Below the pieces are notes generated by a model that was not told the origin of the DNA, did not search any database, and saw only the letters and a program-made list of their open reading frames with translations. A program made the translations under genes and the position numbers. DNA of 64,000 nt from Fimbriimonadia bacterium (GTDB lineage: Bacteria > Armatimonadota > Fimbriimonadia > Fimbriimonadales > Fimbriimonadaceae). The DNA lies in contig JAUICQ010000008.1 of NCBI GenBank assembly GCA_030427425.1, forward strand, positions 23,976 through 87,975. The letters run 5' to 3'. Below are positions 47,777 through 57,058 of the stretch, in pieces (position 1 is the first letter of the stretch; the number at the start of each line of letters is the position of its first letter).

Positions 47777-47962
47777 ATGTCAAAAACTTGTTTAATAGAA
47801 AAACAGAAAAGAGCACCCAAGTTTAAGGTGCGTGCATACAATAGATGCAGTTCATGTGGTAGAAGTAAAGGCTTCTTCCGATTTTTCGGCTTATGCAGAA
47901 TTTGCTTACGCGAAATGGCTCACAAAGGTTTATTGCCAGGAGTTAAAAAGTCTAGCTGGTAA
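47777..47962 (+). CDS. rpsN: 30S ribosomal protein S14, zinc-ribbon type
   Basis: Small-subunit head protein. From the ATG at 47777 it is 61 residues, exactly the size of the zinc-binding (C+) form. Four cysteines form the ribbon: CSSC and CRIC, with [17 protein letters not shown] at the end. A GTG at 47738 would add 13 unrelated residues. It is the first gene of this ribosomal cluster, with no rplE upstream, so the spc operon is split at this point. Confidence 0.95.
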   Translation: MSKTCLIEKQKRAPKFKVRAYNRCSSCGRSKGFFRFFGLCRICLREMAHKGLLPGVKKSSW

Positions 47963-47987
47963 TAGCTGACTTGTAAGGAGATTCATT

Positions 47988-48383
47988 ATGCATAGTGATC
48001 CGATAGCAGATACATTAACAAGAATTCGTAACGGCACCAGTGCAAAGCTGGATGCTGTAGAGATACCTCTTAGTAAGATGAAGGTAGAGGTTGTAAGAAT
48101 TCTCGAAGCAGAAGGTTTTGTAAAGAGTCATGAGGTAGTTTCCGATCGGAAGTTCCCTGTGATTAAAGTTTTGATGAAATATGATGTAAGAAGACAACCA
48201 ATCATGACTCATCTGAAGCGAGTAAGTAAGCCTGGTTTGCGTGTTTATAAAAGTTGTAAAGATCTCAGGCCTGTTAGAGGAGGTTTGGGAACACAGATCT
48301 TGTCCACTAACTTAGGTGTTATGACCGACCGTGAAGCCCGAAAGCGTGGTGTAGGCGGAGAAGTAATTTGCGAGGTCTGGTAG
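47988..48383 (+). CDS. rpsH: 30S ribosomal protein S8
   Basis: Binds 16S rRNA helix 21 and in many bacteria regulates its own operon. The 131-residue protein begins HSDPIADTLTRIRNGTSA and ends with the signature STNLGVMTDREARKRGVGGEVICEVW. A good AAGGAG site precedes the ATG. Confidence 0.97.
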   Translation: MHSDPIADTLTRIRNGTSAKLDAVEIPLSKMKVEVVRILEAEGFVKSHEVVSDRKFPVIKVLMKYDVRRQPIMTHLKRVSKPGLRVYKSCKDLRPVRGGLGTQILSTNLGVMTDREARKRGVGGEVICEVW

Positions 48384-48412
48384 TTTAAGCTACTGAAAGA
48401 AAGGAGAATATT

Positions 48413-48976
48413 ATGTCAAGAATTGGTAGATTACCTATTTCCATACCTAGTGAAGTTACAGTAAATGTTGCTGCTGATAATGTGGTAACAGTGAAGGGTC
48501 CTAAGGGTGAGCTTTCTCAGAAGATTGCAAGAGAGTTAACCGTTGAGCAGAATGAAGGTTCATTATGTTTAACAAGGCCAAATAATCAGAGTAGACTAAG
48601 ATCTCAGCATGGTTTAGCAAGAACCCTGATCAATAATATGGTTGAGGGTGTTACTAAGGGCCACTCTAAATTACTAGAAGTGCATGGTGTTGGTTTCCGT
48701 GTAACTGCAGAAGGGAAAGGTCTAACTATGAATCTAGGATTTTCTCATCCGGTAAAGGTTGCACCTGAAGAAGGTGTGGATTTTGAAGTGATTGTTAATG
48801 AGAAGACTAGGTTGCAGAGTATTAAAGTTTCCGGTATAAATAAGTACTTAGTGGGTCAGACTGCTGCTGATATTAGGAAGCGCAAGAAGCCCGAGCCTTA
48901 CAAAGGTAAAGGTATTCGATATGCTGGAGAAGTAATTAAGCTGAAAGCAGGTAAGAGGGCATCAGCTAAGAAGTAA
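48413..48976 (+). CDS. rplF: 50S ribosomal protein L6
   Basis: Large-subunit protein near the factor-binding site. The 187 residues start SRIGRLPISIPSEV, contain VKGPKGELSQKI and end with the family signature RKRKKPEPYKGKGIRYAGE. AAAGGAG lies before the ATG. A 112-base gap to rplR follows, larger than other gaps in this operon, in which no gene is seen. Confidence 0.97.
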   Translation: MSRIGRLPISIPSEVTVNVAADNVVTVKGPKGELSQKIARELTVEQNEGSLCLTRPNNQSRLRSQHGLARTLINNMVEGVTKGHSKLLEVHGVGFRVTAEGKGLTMNLGFSHPVKVAPEEGVDFEVIVNEKTRLQSIKVSGINKYLVGQTAADIRKRKKPEPYKGKGIRYAGEVIKLKAGKRASAKK

Positions 48977-49088
48977 GATGAATATGCCCAGTTAATGGGT
49001 TGCCTGGTGGAAGGAATATTATCAACGCTGATGAGATTCGGATGTTGTATCTTCTGCCAGTTATTCTTAAGTTAGGAGAATAAATAGA

Positions 49089-49445
49089 GTGTCAAAAAAA
49101 ACAAGAATGGAAAAACGAGAGATTCGTCATCGTAGAATTAGAAAAACTATTCACGGTACCTCGGAACGACCAAGGTTAAGTGTATACCGTAGTTTAAATC
49201 ATATCTATGCTCAGATTATAGATGATGAGAAGGGTGTTACTCTTTGCAGTGCAAACAGTGCAGAGAAGAATTCTAAAGTTAACGGTGGGAATATAGAAGG
49301 TGCAAAACTAGTTGGTGCTAGGTTGGCAGAACGAGCTTTGCAGAACGGGATTAAGAGCGTAGTATTTGATAGAGGCGGTTACCGCTACCATGGTAGAGTG
49401 GCTAATCTGGCCGATGCAGCACGTGAAAAGGGGTTAGTACTCTAA
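49089..49445 (+). CDS. rplR: 50S ribosomal protein L18
   Basis: Binds 5S rRNA. The 118-residue protein begins at a GTG (49089) preceded by AGGAG about ten bases upstream. Family features are [41 protein letters not shown] and [24 protein letters not shown]. An ATG six codons later is a less likely start. Confidence 0.96.
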   Translation: MSKKTRMEKREIRHRRIRKTIHGTSERPRLSVYRSLNHIYAQIIDDEKGVTLCSANSAEKNSKVNGGNIEGAKLVGARLAERALQNGIKSVVFDRGGYRYHGRVANLADAAREKGLVL

Positions 49446-49466
49446 GCTGGAGTAAAGGACTGAATT

Positions 49467-50036
49467 ATGATGATGAGAACAGCAAATAATAGAGGGAATA
49501 GAAGAGATCACAGAAGTGAAGGACCTCAGTACGATGTGCGAGTTGTACGTTCTAATAAAGTTTTCAAGACCACTAAAGGTGGTAAAACTGCCTCTTGGAG
49601 TGTATTAGTAGTAGTTGGAGATAATAAGGGTCAGGTTGGTATCGGATTAGGTAAAGCTAGAAGTGCTGCAGATGCTATCCGTAAGGGAGAAGAAGACGCT
49701 AAGAAAAGTTTTTACAAAGTTCCTATGATTACTGACACCATTTCTCACGAAGTTCGTGGCACATGGGGTGGGACAACAATCGTATTGCGTCCTGCAAGCC
49801 CTGGTACTGGTGTTAAAGCTGGTGGTGCAACACGTCTCTGTTTAGAAGTGGCTGGTATACATAACATTTTGTCCAAATGTATAGGTAGTAGAAACGCTAT
49901 CAATATGGCTAGAGCCACCATGGAAGCTTTAAAGCATTTAAAGAATCCTGAAGCATTTGCCGCATTGCGTGGACTAAGTATCGAAGAGTTAATGCCTTGG
50001 TTGCAGAAAGCTAGAAAGGAGGAACAGAATGCTTAA
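49467..50036 (+). CDS. rpsE: 30S ribosomal protein S5
   Basis: Decoding-accuracy protein near the mRNA entry site. The 189 residues show VRVVRSNKVFKTTKGGKTASWSVLVVVGD, GQVGIGLGKARSAADAIRKGEEDAKK and the C-terminal S5 fold GGATRLCLEVAGIHNILSKCIGSRNAINMARAT. Three ATGs in a row make the exact start uncertain by one or two residues. It overlaps rpmD by eight bases. Confidence 0.97.
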   Translation: MMMRTANNRGNRRDHRSEGPQYDVRVVRSNKVFKTTKGGKTASWSVLVVVGDNKGQVGIGLGKARSAADAIRKGEEDAKKSFYKVPMITDTISHEVRGTWGGTTIVLRPASPGTGVKAGGATRLCLEVAGIHNILSKCIGSRNAINMARATMEALKHLKNPEAFAALRGLSIEELMPWLQKARKEEQNA

Positions 50037-50358
50037 GGTTAAATTAGTAAAGAGTGCTATCAGTAATACTCCTAAGAACAGAGCTACAGTGAAAGCGTTA
50101 GGCTTGAAAAAAGTACAGCAGACTGTAACTCATGAAGATAACTCTACTATTAGAGGCATGATCTTTAAAGTAAAACATCTTTTAGAAGTATCTGAAGCTC
50201 CAGGTGAAAAAAGAGTAGTTAAGAGCGGTAGCATAAACGCTAAAAAAGCTAGCTTGAAGAGTAATCGTGAAAAGTTAGAAGCGATTGCTGCAAAAGCAGA
50301 AGCTAGTGTTAAAAAGCCTGCTGCAAAGAAGAAAAAAGCAACAAAGGAGGCTGAATAA
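50029..50358 (+). CDS. rpmD: 50S ribosomal protein L30 with a lysine/alanine-rich extension
   Basis: The first 60 residues match L30 ([31 protein letters not shown], then [20 protein letters not shown]). The protein continues to 109 residues with a basic low-complexity tail (Lys, Ala, Glu; [13 protein letters not shown] at the end), about 45-50 residues beyond the normal L30. The tail may bind rRNA. Its start overlaps rpsE and its stop overlaps the rplO ATG by one base. Confidence 0.93.
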   Translation: MLKVKLVKSAISNTPKNRATVKALGLKKVQQTVTHEDNSTIRGMIFKVKHLLEVSEAPGEKRVVKSGSINAKKASLKSNREKLEAIAAKAEASVKKPAAKKKKATKEAE

Positions 50359-50798
50359 TGCAATTACATCAGCTAAAGCCGAATAAAGGAAGCAAGCATA
50401 GTAAGAGAAGAATCGCTAGGGGTATTGGTAGCGGATTAGGTAAAACTGCAGGACGCGGTATGAAGGGTCAGAAGGCTCGAAGACAGATCAGTCCTTGGTT
50501 CGAAGGTGGTCAGACTCCATTACATAGACGATTGCCTCTTAAAAAAGGTTTTAAGAATATCAATCATAAAGAGTATGCCATTGTAAACTTGGACGATCTA
50601 GAGAATCTATTTGAAGCAAATAGCGAAGTAAATATCGAGTTATTGCTTGAAAAATCTCTCATTCCAAAAAATAATGATGGATTGAAAATACTAGGATTCG
50701 GTAGTCTTACAAAGAAATTAACCGTAAAAGCAAACGCTTTTAGTAAGAGTGCAGAGGCTGCTATCACAAAAGCAGGTGGAGAGGTAATTAAATTGTGA
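50358..50798 (+). CDS. rplO: 50S ribosomal protein L15
   Basis: Assembly protein of the large subunit. The 146 residues have the N-terminal glycine/arginine-rich region ([35 protein letters not shown]), [20 protein letters not shown], and the C-terminal globular part ending [12 protein letters not shown]. It overlaps secY by four bases (GTGA). Confidence 0.97.
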   Translation: MQLHQLKPNKGSKHSKRRIARGIGSGLGKTAGRGMKGQKARRQISPWFEGGQTPLHRRLPLKKGFKNINHKEYAIVNLDDLENLFEANSEVNIELLLEKSLIPKNNDGLKILGFGSLTKKLTVKANAFSKSAEAAITKAGGEVIKL

Positions 50799-52180
50799 GA
50801 AACAGACCATCCATACCTAAATCGGGCTATGGGTATTCTCCAAAACGACCAGGCGCAGACAAAGGTCTGCGCATGTCGTTTTTAGAGACCCTAAAGTTAG
50901 CCATGCAAGACGAGCAAATCAAGAGACGTCTATCCTTTGTTTTAGGCGTATTTGCTGTTTATGTTCTAGGTGTTCATGTACCTGTTCCGATTCCTGGTTA
51001 TTCACCAGAGATGTTTGAACAAGTAGTTAAAAACAATGCCATATTCCAGTTGATGGATACCTTTGGTGGTGGTGGTTTAAAACGTATCTCAATATTTGCT
51101 TTAAACTTAAGTCCTTATATTAGTGCATCTATTATAATGCAAATTATTACAGCAACCACACCTAGTTTAAAGAAGGAGTTGCAGGAAGGTGGGGAGTATG
51201 CAAAACGTCAACAGAATAGACGTACAAGAGCTCTTACCGTAGCACTCTGCTTTTTCCAAGGTTGGGGAATTGTAAATATGATGGCAGGTGCATTAGGTAA
51301 TCCTACTATTTATGTAAAGTTAGCTATCTTAGCCTTCTGGTGTGCAGGAACCATGTTTGTACTATGGTTAGGTGACCAGATTACGGAGAAAGGAATTGGT
51401 AATGGTATATCATTACTTATTTTTGCCGGTATTCTTGTTTCTCTTCCAGGCATGTTGCAAGTAATAGGTACATCTCTAATGAATGGTATGTTGCCATGGT
51501 ATTCTGGTGCACTATTGTTAACCGTATTTTTACTTACCACTTGGTTTGTTGTGCTCTTTACAATAGCTCAGAGAAGAATCCCTATCCAGCACATGAGAAG
51601 ACAGAGTGGAGCAAAATTAGCTACAGGTAATACAAGCTATCTTCCATTATCATTGAACTTAGCTGGTGTTATCCCAATTATATTTGCTTTAACATTAGTC
51701 TATATGCCAGCTCAATTTCAAAGAATGTTATCTCCTGATAACTTCCTTTATGAAGTTTTAGGTAGCATGGCCAACTTTTTAATGCCCGATCTAACTAGAT
51801 GGCAGGGTGTATTTGGTTGTTTAGTCTATACTTCTTTAATATTCTTCTTTACCTATTTCTATACTGCTATACAGTATAACGTGGAAGACATTGCCAATAA
51901 CCTAAAGCGGGGAGGATCGTTTATCCCTGGAATTAGACCTGGTAAGCAGACTAAGGAGTTTTTAGATGGTGTTATCTCTAGAATTACATTCATCGGAGCC
52001 ATCTTCTTAGCTGGTGTTGCATTAACACAGTATGTAGTACCATTAATTGCTAATGGTGTAGCCAACTTAGGACTTCCTTTTGGTACATCCTTGCTAATTA
52101 TGGTAAGTGTTGCTCTTGAAACCATGAGGCAGATTGAAGCAAACATCCTTATGAAGCAGTACGGTCAGGGGGAGATGTAA
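50795..52180 (+). CDS. secY: Protein translocase subunit SecY
   Basis: Channel subunit of the Sec translocon. The 461-residue protein has ten membrane segments. Landmarks are [13 protein letters not shown], the plug region [67 protein letters not shown] and [25 protein letters not shown]. The start is GTG overlapping the rplO stop (GTGA). Some upstream residues ([20 protein letters not shown]) form a slightly longer N-terminal tail than usual. Confidence 0.97.
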   Translation: MRNRPSIPKSGYGYSPKRPGADKGLRMSFLETLKLAMQDEQIKRRLSFVLGVFAVYVLGVHVPVPIPGYSPEMFEQVVKNNAIFQLMDTFGGGGLKRISIFALNLSPYISASIIMQIITATTPSLKKELQEGGEYAKRQQNRRTRALTVALCFFQGWGIVNMMAGALGNPTIYVKLAILAFWCAGTMFVLWLGDQITEKGIGNGISLLIFAGILVSLPGMLQVIGTSLMNGMLPWYSGALLLTVFLLTTWFVVLFTIAQRRIPIQHMRRQSGAKLATGNTSYLPLSLNLAGVIPIIFALTLVYMPAQFQRMLSPDNFLYEVLGSMANFLMPDLTRWQGVFGCLVYTSLIFFFTYFYTAIQYNVEDIANNLKRGGSFIPGIRPGKQTKEFLDGVISRITFIGAIFLAGVALTQYVVPLIANGVANLGLPFGTSLLIMVSVALETMRQIEANILMKQYGQGEM

Positions 52181-52840
52181 TTGAATTCCACTGAAGTATA
52201 TGTGCTTTTTGGTCCGCCCGGAGTAGGAAAAGGTACTCAGGGCGAACTAATTGAAAAAAAATTTAACTGTTCAAGAATCTCTACAGGTGATATTTTTAGA
52301 GAAAATATCAGAAATCAGACAGAATTAGGGATAGAAGCAAAATCATATATTGATAAAGGTGAGCTAGTACCAGATTCCGTTACACTAGGTATGGTAGAGA
52401 ATGCTATCGTTGAAGTAGCTAAAAATAATTCTATTATCATCTTAGACGGATTCCCAAGAAATGTGAATCAGGCAGAAGTGCTTGATGATATTTGTGAAAA
52501 GTATCATTATGTGTTAAAGTGCGTTATCGCATTAAATGCTGATGATAATGTAATTATTCAACGACTCTCTGATAGGCTAACTTGTAAGAAGTGTGGTACA
52601 ACCTTCCACAAAATTTATAACAAGCCGTCTAAAGAAGGTGTTTGTGATAAGTGTGGAGGAGAGCTCTACCAGAGATCTGATGATACTCCTCATGCCATAG
52701 CTAATAGGTTAGATACTTACCGAAGTACTACAGAACCTGTTCTAAACTATTACCAGCATTCAGGAAAGCTCGCAGAGATAGATGCATCAGCATCACCCGA
52801 AGACATATCTAAAACTGTTTTCAAATTATTTTCATCGTAG
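52181..52840 (+). CDS. adk: Adenylate kinase, long zinc-binding form
   Basis: Interconverts ATP + AMP and 2 ADP. The 219 residues have the P-loop LFGPPGVGKGTQ, ISTGDIFRENI, ILDGFPRNVNQAE and a LID domain with four cysteines (CKKC and CDKC) that should bind zinc. The start is TTG at 52181 directly after the secY stop, with GGGGGAG just upstream; no ATG fits. The position between secY and map matches many bacterial spc operons. Confidence 0.96.
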   Translation: MNSTEVYVLFGPPGVGKGTQGELIEKKFNCSRISTGDIFRENIRNQTELGIEAKSYIDKGELVPDSVTLGMVENAIVEVAKNNSIIILDGFPRNVNQAEVLDDICEKYHYVLKCVIALNADDNVIIQRLSDRLTCKKCGTTFHKIYNKPSKEGVCDKCGGELYQRSDDTPHAIANRLDTYRSTTEPVLNYYQHSGKLAEIDASASPEDISKTVFKLFSS

Positions 52841-52842
52841 TT

Positions 52843-53595
52843 ATGCAGATCTATTATAAATCTAGGACTGAGATTGAATGCATGAGAGCATCTGGTAAGA
52901 TACTTGCCAGATGTTTAAAAGAGATATCAGAATCGATACATCCTGGAAAAACAACTCCGCTAGAACTTGATAGAATTGCACACAAACTAATAACGGATAG
53001 CGGAGCCTCTCCAAGCTTTTTAGGCTACCACGGATTTCCTAATTCTGCTTGTATATCTGTAAATGAAGCGGTTGTACATGGCATCCCAACAAATATCCCT
53101 TTACAAGAGGGGGACATCGTAGGTGTAGATCTCGGTGTATTCTTAAACGGATGGCACGCAGATGCCGCTTGGACCTTTCCTGTTGGGGAAGTTACTCAGC
53201 AGACGCAGAAACTACTTAATGTTACTAGAGAGAGTCTTTTTCAAGGAATAGCAAAAGCTAGAGTAGGGAATAGAGTAGGGGATATAGCCGCTTGCATCCA
53301 GAAGTATGTTGAATCTCACGGATTCTCTATTGTAAGAGCTTTAGAGGGACATGGTATAGGTAAGAACATCCATGAACCGCCAGGTGTGCCTAATTTTGGT
53401 AAAGCTAATACCGGTATTGAATTGAAAGAAGGACTCACCATCTGTATAGAACCGATGGTAAACGCGGGTACAGCTAAAGTGAAAACTTTAAGTGATAACT
53501 GGACCATAGTAACCGAAGATAATAAATATTCTGCACATTTTGAACATATGATTGCTATCACTAGAGACGGCCCAGAGATTCTTACTGGGTTATGA
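52843..53595 (+). CDS. map: Methionine aminopeptidase, type I
   Basis: Removes the initiator methionine from new proteins. The 250 residues contain FLGYHGFPNSACISVNEAVVHGIP, the metal ligands in VGVDLGVFLNGWHADAAWTF, EGHGIGKNIHEPPGVPNFG with the catalytic His, TICIEPMVNAG and SAHFEHMIAITRDGPEILT. No zinc-finger N-terminal extension, so type Ia. Last gene of the ribosomal cluster; the SRP RNA gene follows about 32 bases later. Confidence 0.97.
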   Translation: MQIYYKSRTEIECMRASGKILARCLKEISESIHPGKTTPLELDRIAHKLITDSGASPSFLGYHGFPNSACISVNEAVVHGIPTNIPLQEGDIVGVDLGVFLNGWHADAAWTFPVGEVTQQTQKLLNVTRESLFQGIAKARVGNRVGDIAACIQKYVESHGFSIVRALEGHGIGKNIHEPPGVPNFGKANTGIELKEGLTICIEPMVNAGTAKVKTLSDNWTIVTEDNKYSAHFEHMIAITRDGPEILTGL

Positions 53596-53627
53596 ATCTA
53601 GCTTAAAATATGCTACAATATATTAGT

Positions 53628-53717
<90 letters not shown>

Positions 53718-53732
53718 GCACCTGCAAATAAT

Positions 53733-53909
53733 TTATCTCATAAATCTGATAAGTAGACCAATCACAACTCCAATAGCTACAGGCATTAAAGCCTTACTAA
53801 TATCAAAAGTATCGGTTAAATCCTGAGCGAATAAGAAATATAGGAATCCTAGTGAGACACCTATAATTGATGGTATAAAAGATTTAAATGTCCATAAATT
53901 CTTTTTCAT
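53733..53909 (-). CDS. Small two-helix membrane protein, unknown function
   Basis: A protein of 58 residues from the ATG at 53909 (MKKNLWTFKS); an ATG at 53948 would add 13. Two hydrophobic segments (PSIIGVSLGFLYFLFA and LMPVAIGVVIGLLI) are separated by an acidic loop, and a basic n-region suits a small inner membrane protein. It lies between the SRP RNA gene and divergent alr. Small size makes it less certain, but the membrane pattern and basic ends are not random-looking. Confidence 0.5.
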   Translation of the reverse strand: MKKNLWTFKSFIPSIIGVSLGFLYFLFAQDLTDTFDISKALMPVAIGVVIGLLIRFMR

Positions 53910-53963
53910 ATTTATAACATCGGTTAAATTAAATAAAATCTTTTTCAAAGTACAATATAAGAT

Positions 53964-55127
53964 ATGGTGTCCTTTCCACGATCATGGGTTGAAGTGAATC
54001 TGCCAGCCTTGGCATATAATATCAAACTTGTAAGAACTAAATTGAAAAATTCTAAGACCAGAGTGGCTTTAGTAGTTAAAGCAGATGCTTATGGTCATGG
54101 TATCGTTCAAATTGCAAGGTACGCTCTGAATAATGGTGTAGATTGGTGTGCAGTAGCTACCGTATCGGAAGGGATAGAGCTGCGTGAGAATGGAATTACG
54201 TCTCCTGTATTAGTGATGTCGCCGATTCTTCCCGATGAGATACAACAGTCGGTATTCTATGATTTAAGGGTGATGATCGAAGATACTACAATGTTACCTC
54301 TTCTTAATAACGTAGCTAAACAGTTAGGAAGAAATTCGATTGTTCATCTTAAAGTGGATACCGGTCTGTCCAGATTTGGATGCTTGCCAGAAGATGCTCT
54401 CACTATCCTAAAAGAAGTAGTTAACTATCCAAATATCTTTGTTGAGGGGATCGCCTCTCACTTTATTGATAGTAGTTATAATCAAGAATTAAGTAATCGT
54501 CAGATAGAATCTTTTCAAAAGGTAGTAGATGAATGTAAGCAGACCGAGTTTCTGCCGGATATTATCCATATGTCTAATACTGCTGCGATTGAAAATATTC
54601 CAGAATCGGAATATAACTTAGTTCGTGTGGGCGCTGCTGCTTATGGTATTCAACCATGTTCCATGCTGGATGGAATGTTGAAGCCTGTTATGGAATGGAA
54701 AACAAGAGTACTATCTGTACGCAGACGTCCTATAGATACTTATGTTAGCTATTCGGCAACGTATCAAACTAGGCGGGAGACTATGATTGCTACTGTAGGA
54801 GTGGGTTATGGGGATGGTTATCCGCGAGTATTAAGCAATAAGGGGCATGTATATATTAACGGATATAAAGCTCCTATTATTGGGATGGTGTGTATGGATC
54901 AGCTATTTATTGATGTTACTGATATACCGGATGTACAGGTTGGTGATGTCGTAGAGCTTATAGGAGGTCATGTGCGATCGGAAGATTTATGTAAATTAGC
55001 CGGAATGAATCCGAGAGAGATGCCGATACTCATTACTCCTAGAGTGAAACGAAAATATATTTACAAAGACATATCCGATAGAAGTGTTATGAAAATACAA
55101 GAAAATCCAAAGGAATTTGTAAAGTAG
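53964..55127 (+). CDS. alr: Alanine racemase
   Basis: PLP enzyme making D-alanine for peptidoglycan. The 387-residue protein has the PLP lysine Lys39 in LVVKADAYGHG, HLKVDTGLSRFG, the phosphate-binding VRVGAAAYGIQP, the catalytic-tyrosine region VSYSATYQTRRE, GVGYGDGYPR and GMVCMDQLFIDVT. A slight C-terminal extension after PRVKRKY is present. With mrdA it supports active wall synthesis. Confidence 0.96.
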   Translation: MVSFPRSWVEVNLPALAYNIKLVRTKLKNSKTRVALVVKADAYGHGIVQIARYALNNGVDWCAVATVSEGIELRENGITSPVLVMSPILPDEIQQSVFYDLRVMIEDTTMLPLLNNVAKQLGRNSIVHLKVDTGLSRFGCLPEDALTILKEVVNYPNIFVEGIASHFIDSSYNQELSNRQIESFQKVVDECKQTEFLPDIIHMSNTAAIENIPESEYNLVRVGAAAYGIQPCSMLDGMLKPVMEWKTRVLSVRRRPIDTYVSYSATYQTRRETMIATVGVGYGDGYPRVLSNKGHVYINGYKAPIIGMVCMDQLFIDVTDIPDVQVGDVVELIGGHVRSEDLCKLAGMNPREMPILITPRVKRKYIYKDISDRSVMKIQENPKEFVK

Positions 55128-55160
55128 ATTGTTTCCTGGTAGCGGAGTGTAAAAAGTATC

Positions 55161-55175
55161 AGGTAAAATATATTT
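55161..55175 (+). promoter_or_regulatory. tRNA-Gly promoter element
   Basis: AGGTAAAATATATTT lies just before the tRNA-Gly gene, and an almost identical sequence precedes tRNA-Arg. It probably contains the -10 box. Confidence 0.45.
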
Positions 55176-55181
55176 ATTAAA

Positions 55182-55255
<74 letters not shown>

Positions 55256-55397
55256 GTTATTTCTAAACACTTCCTTAATTACAATCTATCCCCTCAGAGA
55301 ACAGTACAGAATAAGTCTGCATATTAATATCAGCGATATATTTTATAGATGAGGTTGATATCTTTTATATTTCAAAACATAGAGATGTATCTATAAA

Positions 55398-55412
55398 GGT
55401 AAAATATATTTA
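55398..55412 (+). promoter_or_regulatory. tRNA-Arg promoter element
   Basis: GGTAAAATATATTTA, a near copy of the sequence before tRNA-Gly, ends four bases before the tRNA-Arg gene start. Confidence 0.45.
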
Positions 55413-55415
55413 CTG

Positions 55416-55491
55416 GCGGACGTAGCTCAACGGATAGAGCATCAGTCTTCGGAACTGAGGGTTGGGGGTTCGAATCCCTTCGTCCGCGCCA
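55416..55491 (+). tRNA. tRNA-Arg (anticodon UCG)
   Basis: Cloverleaf with acceptor GCGGACG/CGTCCGC, anticodon stem TCAGT/ACTGA with loop CTTCGGA (anticodon TCG), T arm with GGTTCGAATCC and an encoded CCA end. Having UCG at position 34-36 suggests CGN codons are read without an inosine ACG tRNA, or in addition to it. Confidence 0.95.
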
Positions 55492-55534
55492 ATCTTCTTA
55501 AAATACTTTCCCTTCTTCTGGTTCATAGAGTAGA

Positions 55535-56492
55535 ATGAGTAACATGAACGTTCTCTTAGCTGATAAAATAGATGCTTCTACAATCGCTTCATTAGAATTA
55601 ATGGATGTTAAACTTTTTAATAATCCCGAAATTACTGTTGAAAATATCGGTGAGGCTGTAAACAATTCTAGTGCAGATATCTTAGTGGTGAGATCGACCA
55701 AAGTGCCAGCATCGGCTATGAAAAATAGTTCCTTGAAACTAATTATCCGTGCGGGAGCAGGCTATGATAACATCGATGTGGATGCTGCTACAGAATGTGG
55801 GATTGCTGTCTGTAACTGTCCAGGCACCAATAGTGCGGCAGTTGCTGAACTAACTATCGGATTACTCACTGCAATAGATAGAAGGATTCCGGATAATGTT
55901 ATCCAGCTACGAGAAGGGAAGTGGAACAAGAAAGAGTTTAGTAAAGGGAGAGGACTCGCGGGGAAACGGATAGGTTTAATATGGGAACATCGCTAAGCTG
56001 GTAGGGAGGGTATGTCTCGCACTTGGTATGGATGTCTCCGTTTATTCTAATCATAGCACTTCAGAGAGTATAGAAAAGGAAGGATTTTCCAAAGAGGAGA
56101 ATCTGCTAGGTTTGGCAAAATCTTGTGATGTTATCAGTGTTCACTGCTCTCTTCGGGATGATACTAGAGGTTGTATCTGTGAATCTTTTTTAAATAGTAT
56201 GAAGGAAGGATCTTACCTGATTAATACGTCTAGAAAGGAAGTAGTGGATATGGGTGCATTGTTAAACGTACTTAGATCTGGAAAGATCTTTGCGGGTTTA
56301 GATGTATTTGAAGGAGAGTGTTCTACCCCAGAAGGATTATATGATGGCGAATTAAGGGGTCTGCCTAATGTATATTGTACACACCATATTGGGGCTAGTA
56401 CTAGTCAGGCACAGGCAGCTGTTGGTGAAAAGGTAGTGAGTATCATTTCTGAATTTTTGAGTAGCGGGAATGCTGTTCATCGAGTGAATTAG
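55535..56492 (+). pseudogene. serA: 2-hydroxyacid dehydrogenase (SerA-like 3-phosphoglycerate dehydrogenase), frame-disrupted
   Basis: Two adjacent frames together make one NAD-dependent dehydrogenase. The first (55535-55996) has the substrate domain and RAGAGYDNIDVDAATECGIAV, GTNSAAVAELTIGLL and the start of the Rossmann strand (GKRIGLI). It then reads into WEHR and a stop. In another frame the DNA continues GNIAKLVGRVCLALGMDVSVY and onward (HCSLRDDTRGCI, GLDVFEGE, HHIGAST) to 56492. The join lacks about five bases, removing part of the GxGxxG nucleotide motif. Total size fits the short SerA form without an ACT domain. Probably inactivated, unless it is a sequencing error. Confidence 0.85.
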
Positions 56493-57058
56493 TTGGGTCC
56501 GCTGAGATATTCTTGTGAGATATCGAGTATCTGATTAGTCCTATGTTGTTGTTCTACGATACCTATCTCTGGTAAGAACCAGGTGATGAGTTCGATGCTT
56601 TTTTCATTATGCTCAAAGTGTAGTGTGCTCCTGATGGACTTCACTTTCGTGCCGTTATGATTATATGGCGTTTTTTCTTGTTGGATATTTATAGAGAGGG
56701 GATATTCTTTACCTAGGAAGAGTATATTGCCTTTCCACTCTCTTTCTGAATTCTCATTTTTAGTATCTATCCATGGTATGGCGGGGATAAATCTTATGGC
56801 GGGGGTCTCTTGAAGGTAGAGAATGTTCTTTTTCCAAGCCAGCTGCAGTATTCCAGATTCACTCTCTAGTAGATATCCGGTAGTATCTGCAACTGGCATC
56901 TGTTTTATAACTTCAAGATTTTCCACTCTACTCTGTAGAGCAGTACGTACATAGTAGCTCCATTTATTACCAATCTCTAGCGGCATAAGAGCGTCATTTT
57001 TTAAGCAGCTAGTGCAGGTTAAGCAGATAGATAAGGCGTAGATTAATTTACGAATCAT
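56489..57058 (-). CDS. Predicted lipoprotein, unknown function
   Basis: A 189-residue protein with a short signal peptide and lipobox (TCTSC; lipidated Cys about residue 18). The mature start PLEIGNKWSYYV resembles many uncharacterised lipoproteins that begin with a YFPL-G-NxWxY strand. The rest looks beta-rich. It overlaps the end of pcrA's reading frame by 11 bases upstream, so it is likely co-transcribed with the helicase, and converges on the broken serA gene. Confidence 0.7.
   Translation of the reverse strand: MIRKLIYALSICLTCTSCLKNDALMPLEIGNKWSYYVRTALQSRVENLEVIKQMPVADTTGYLLESESGILQLAWKKNILYLQETPAIRFIPAIPWIDTKNENSEREWKGNILFLGKEYPLSINIQQEKTPYNHNGTKVKSIRSTLHFEHNEKSIELITWFLPEIGIVEQQHRTNQILDISQEYLSGPN

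Noticed and set aside
47596..47841. 81-codon minus-strand frame
   Set aside because: It overlaps the rpsN promoter and the start of rpsN and has no supporting start site.
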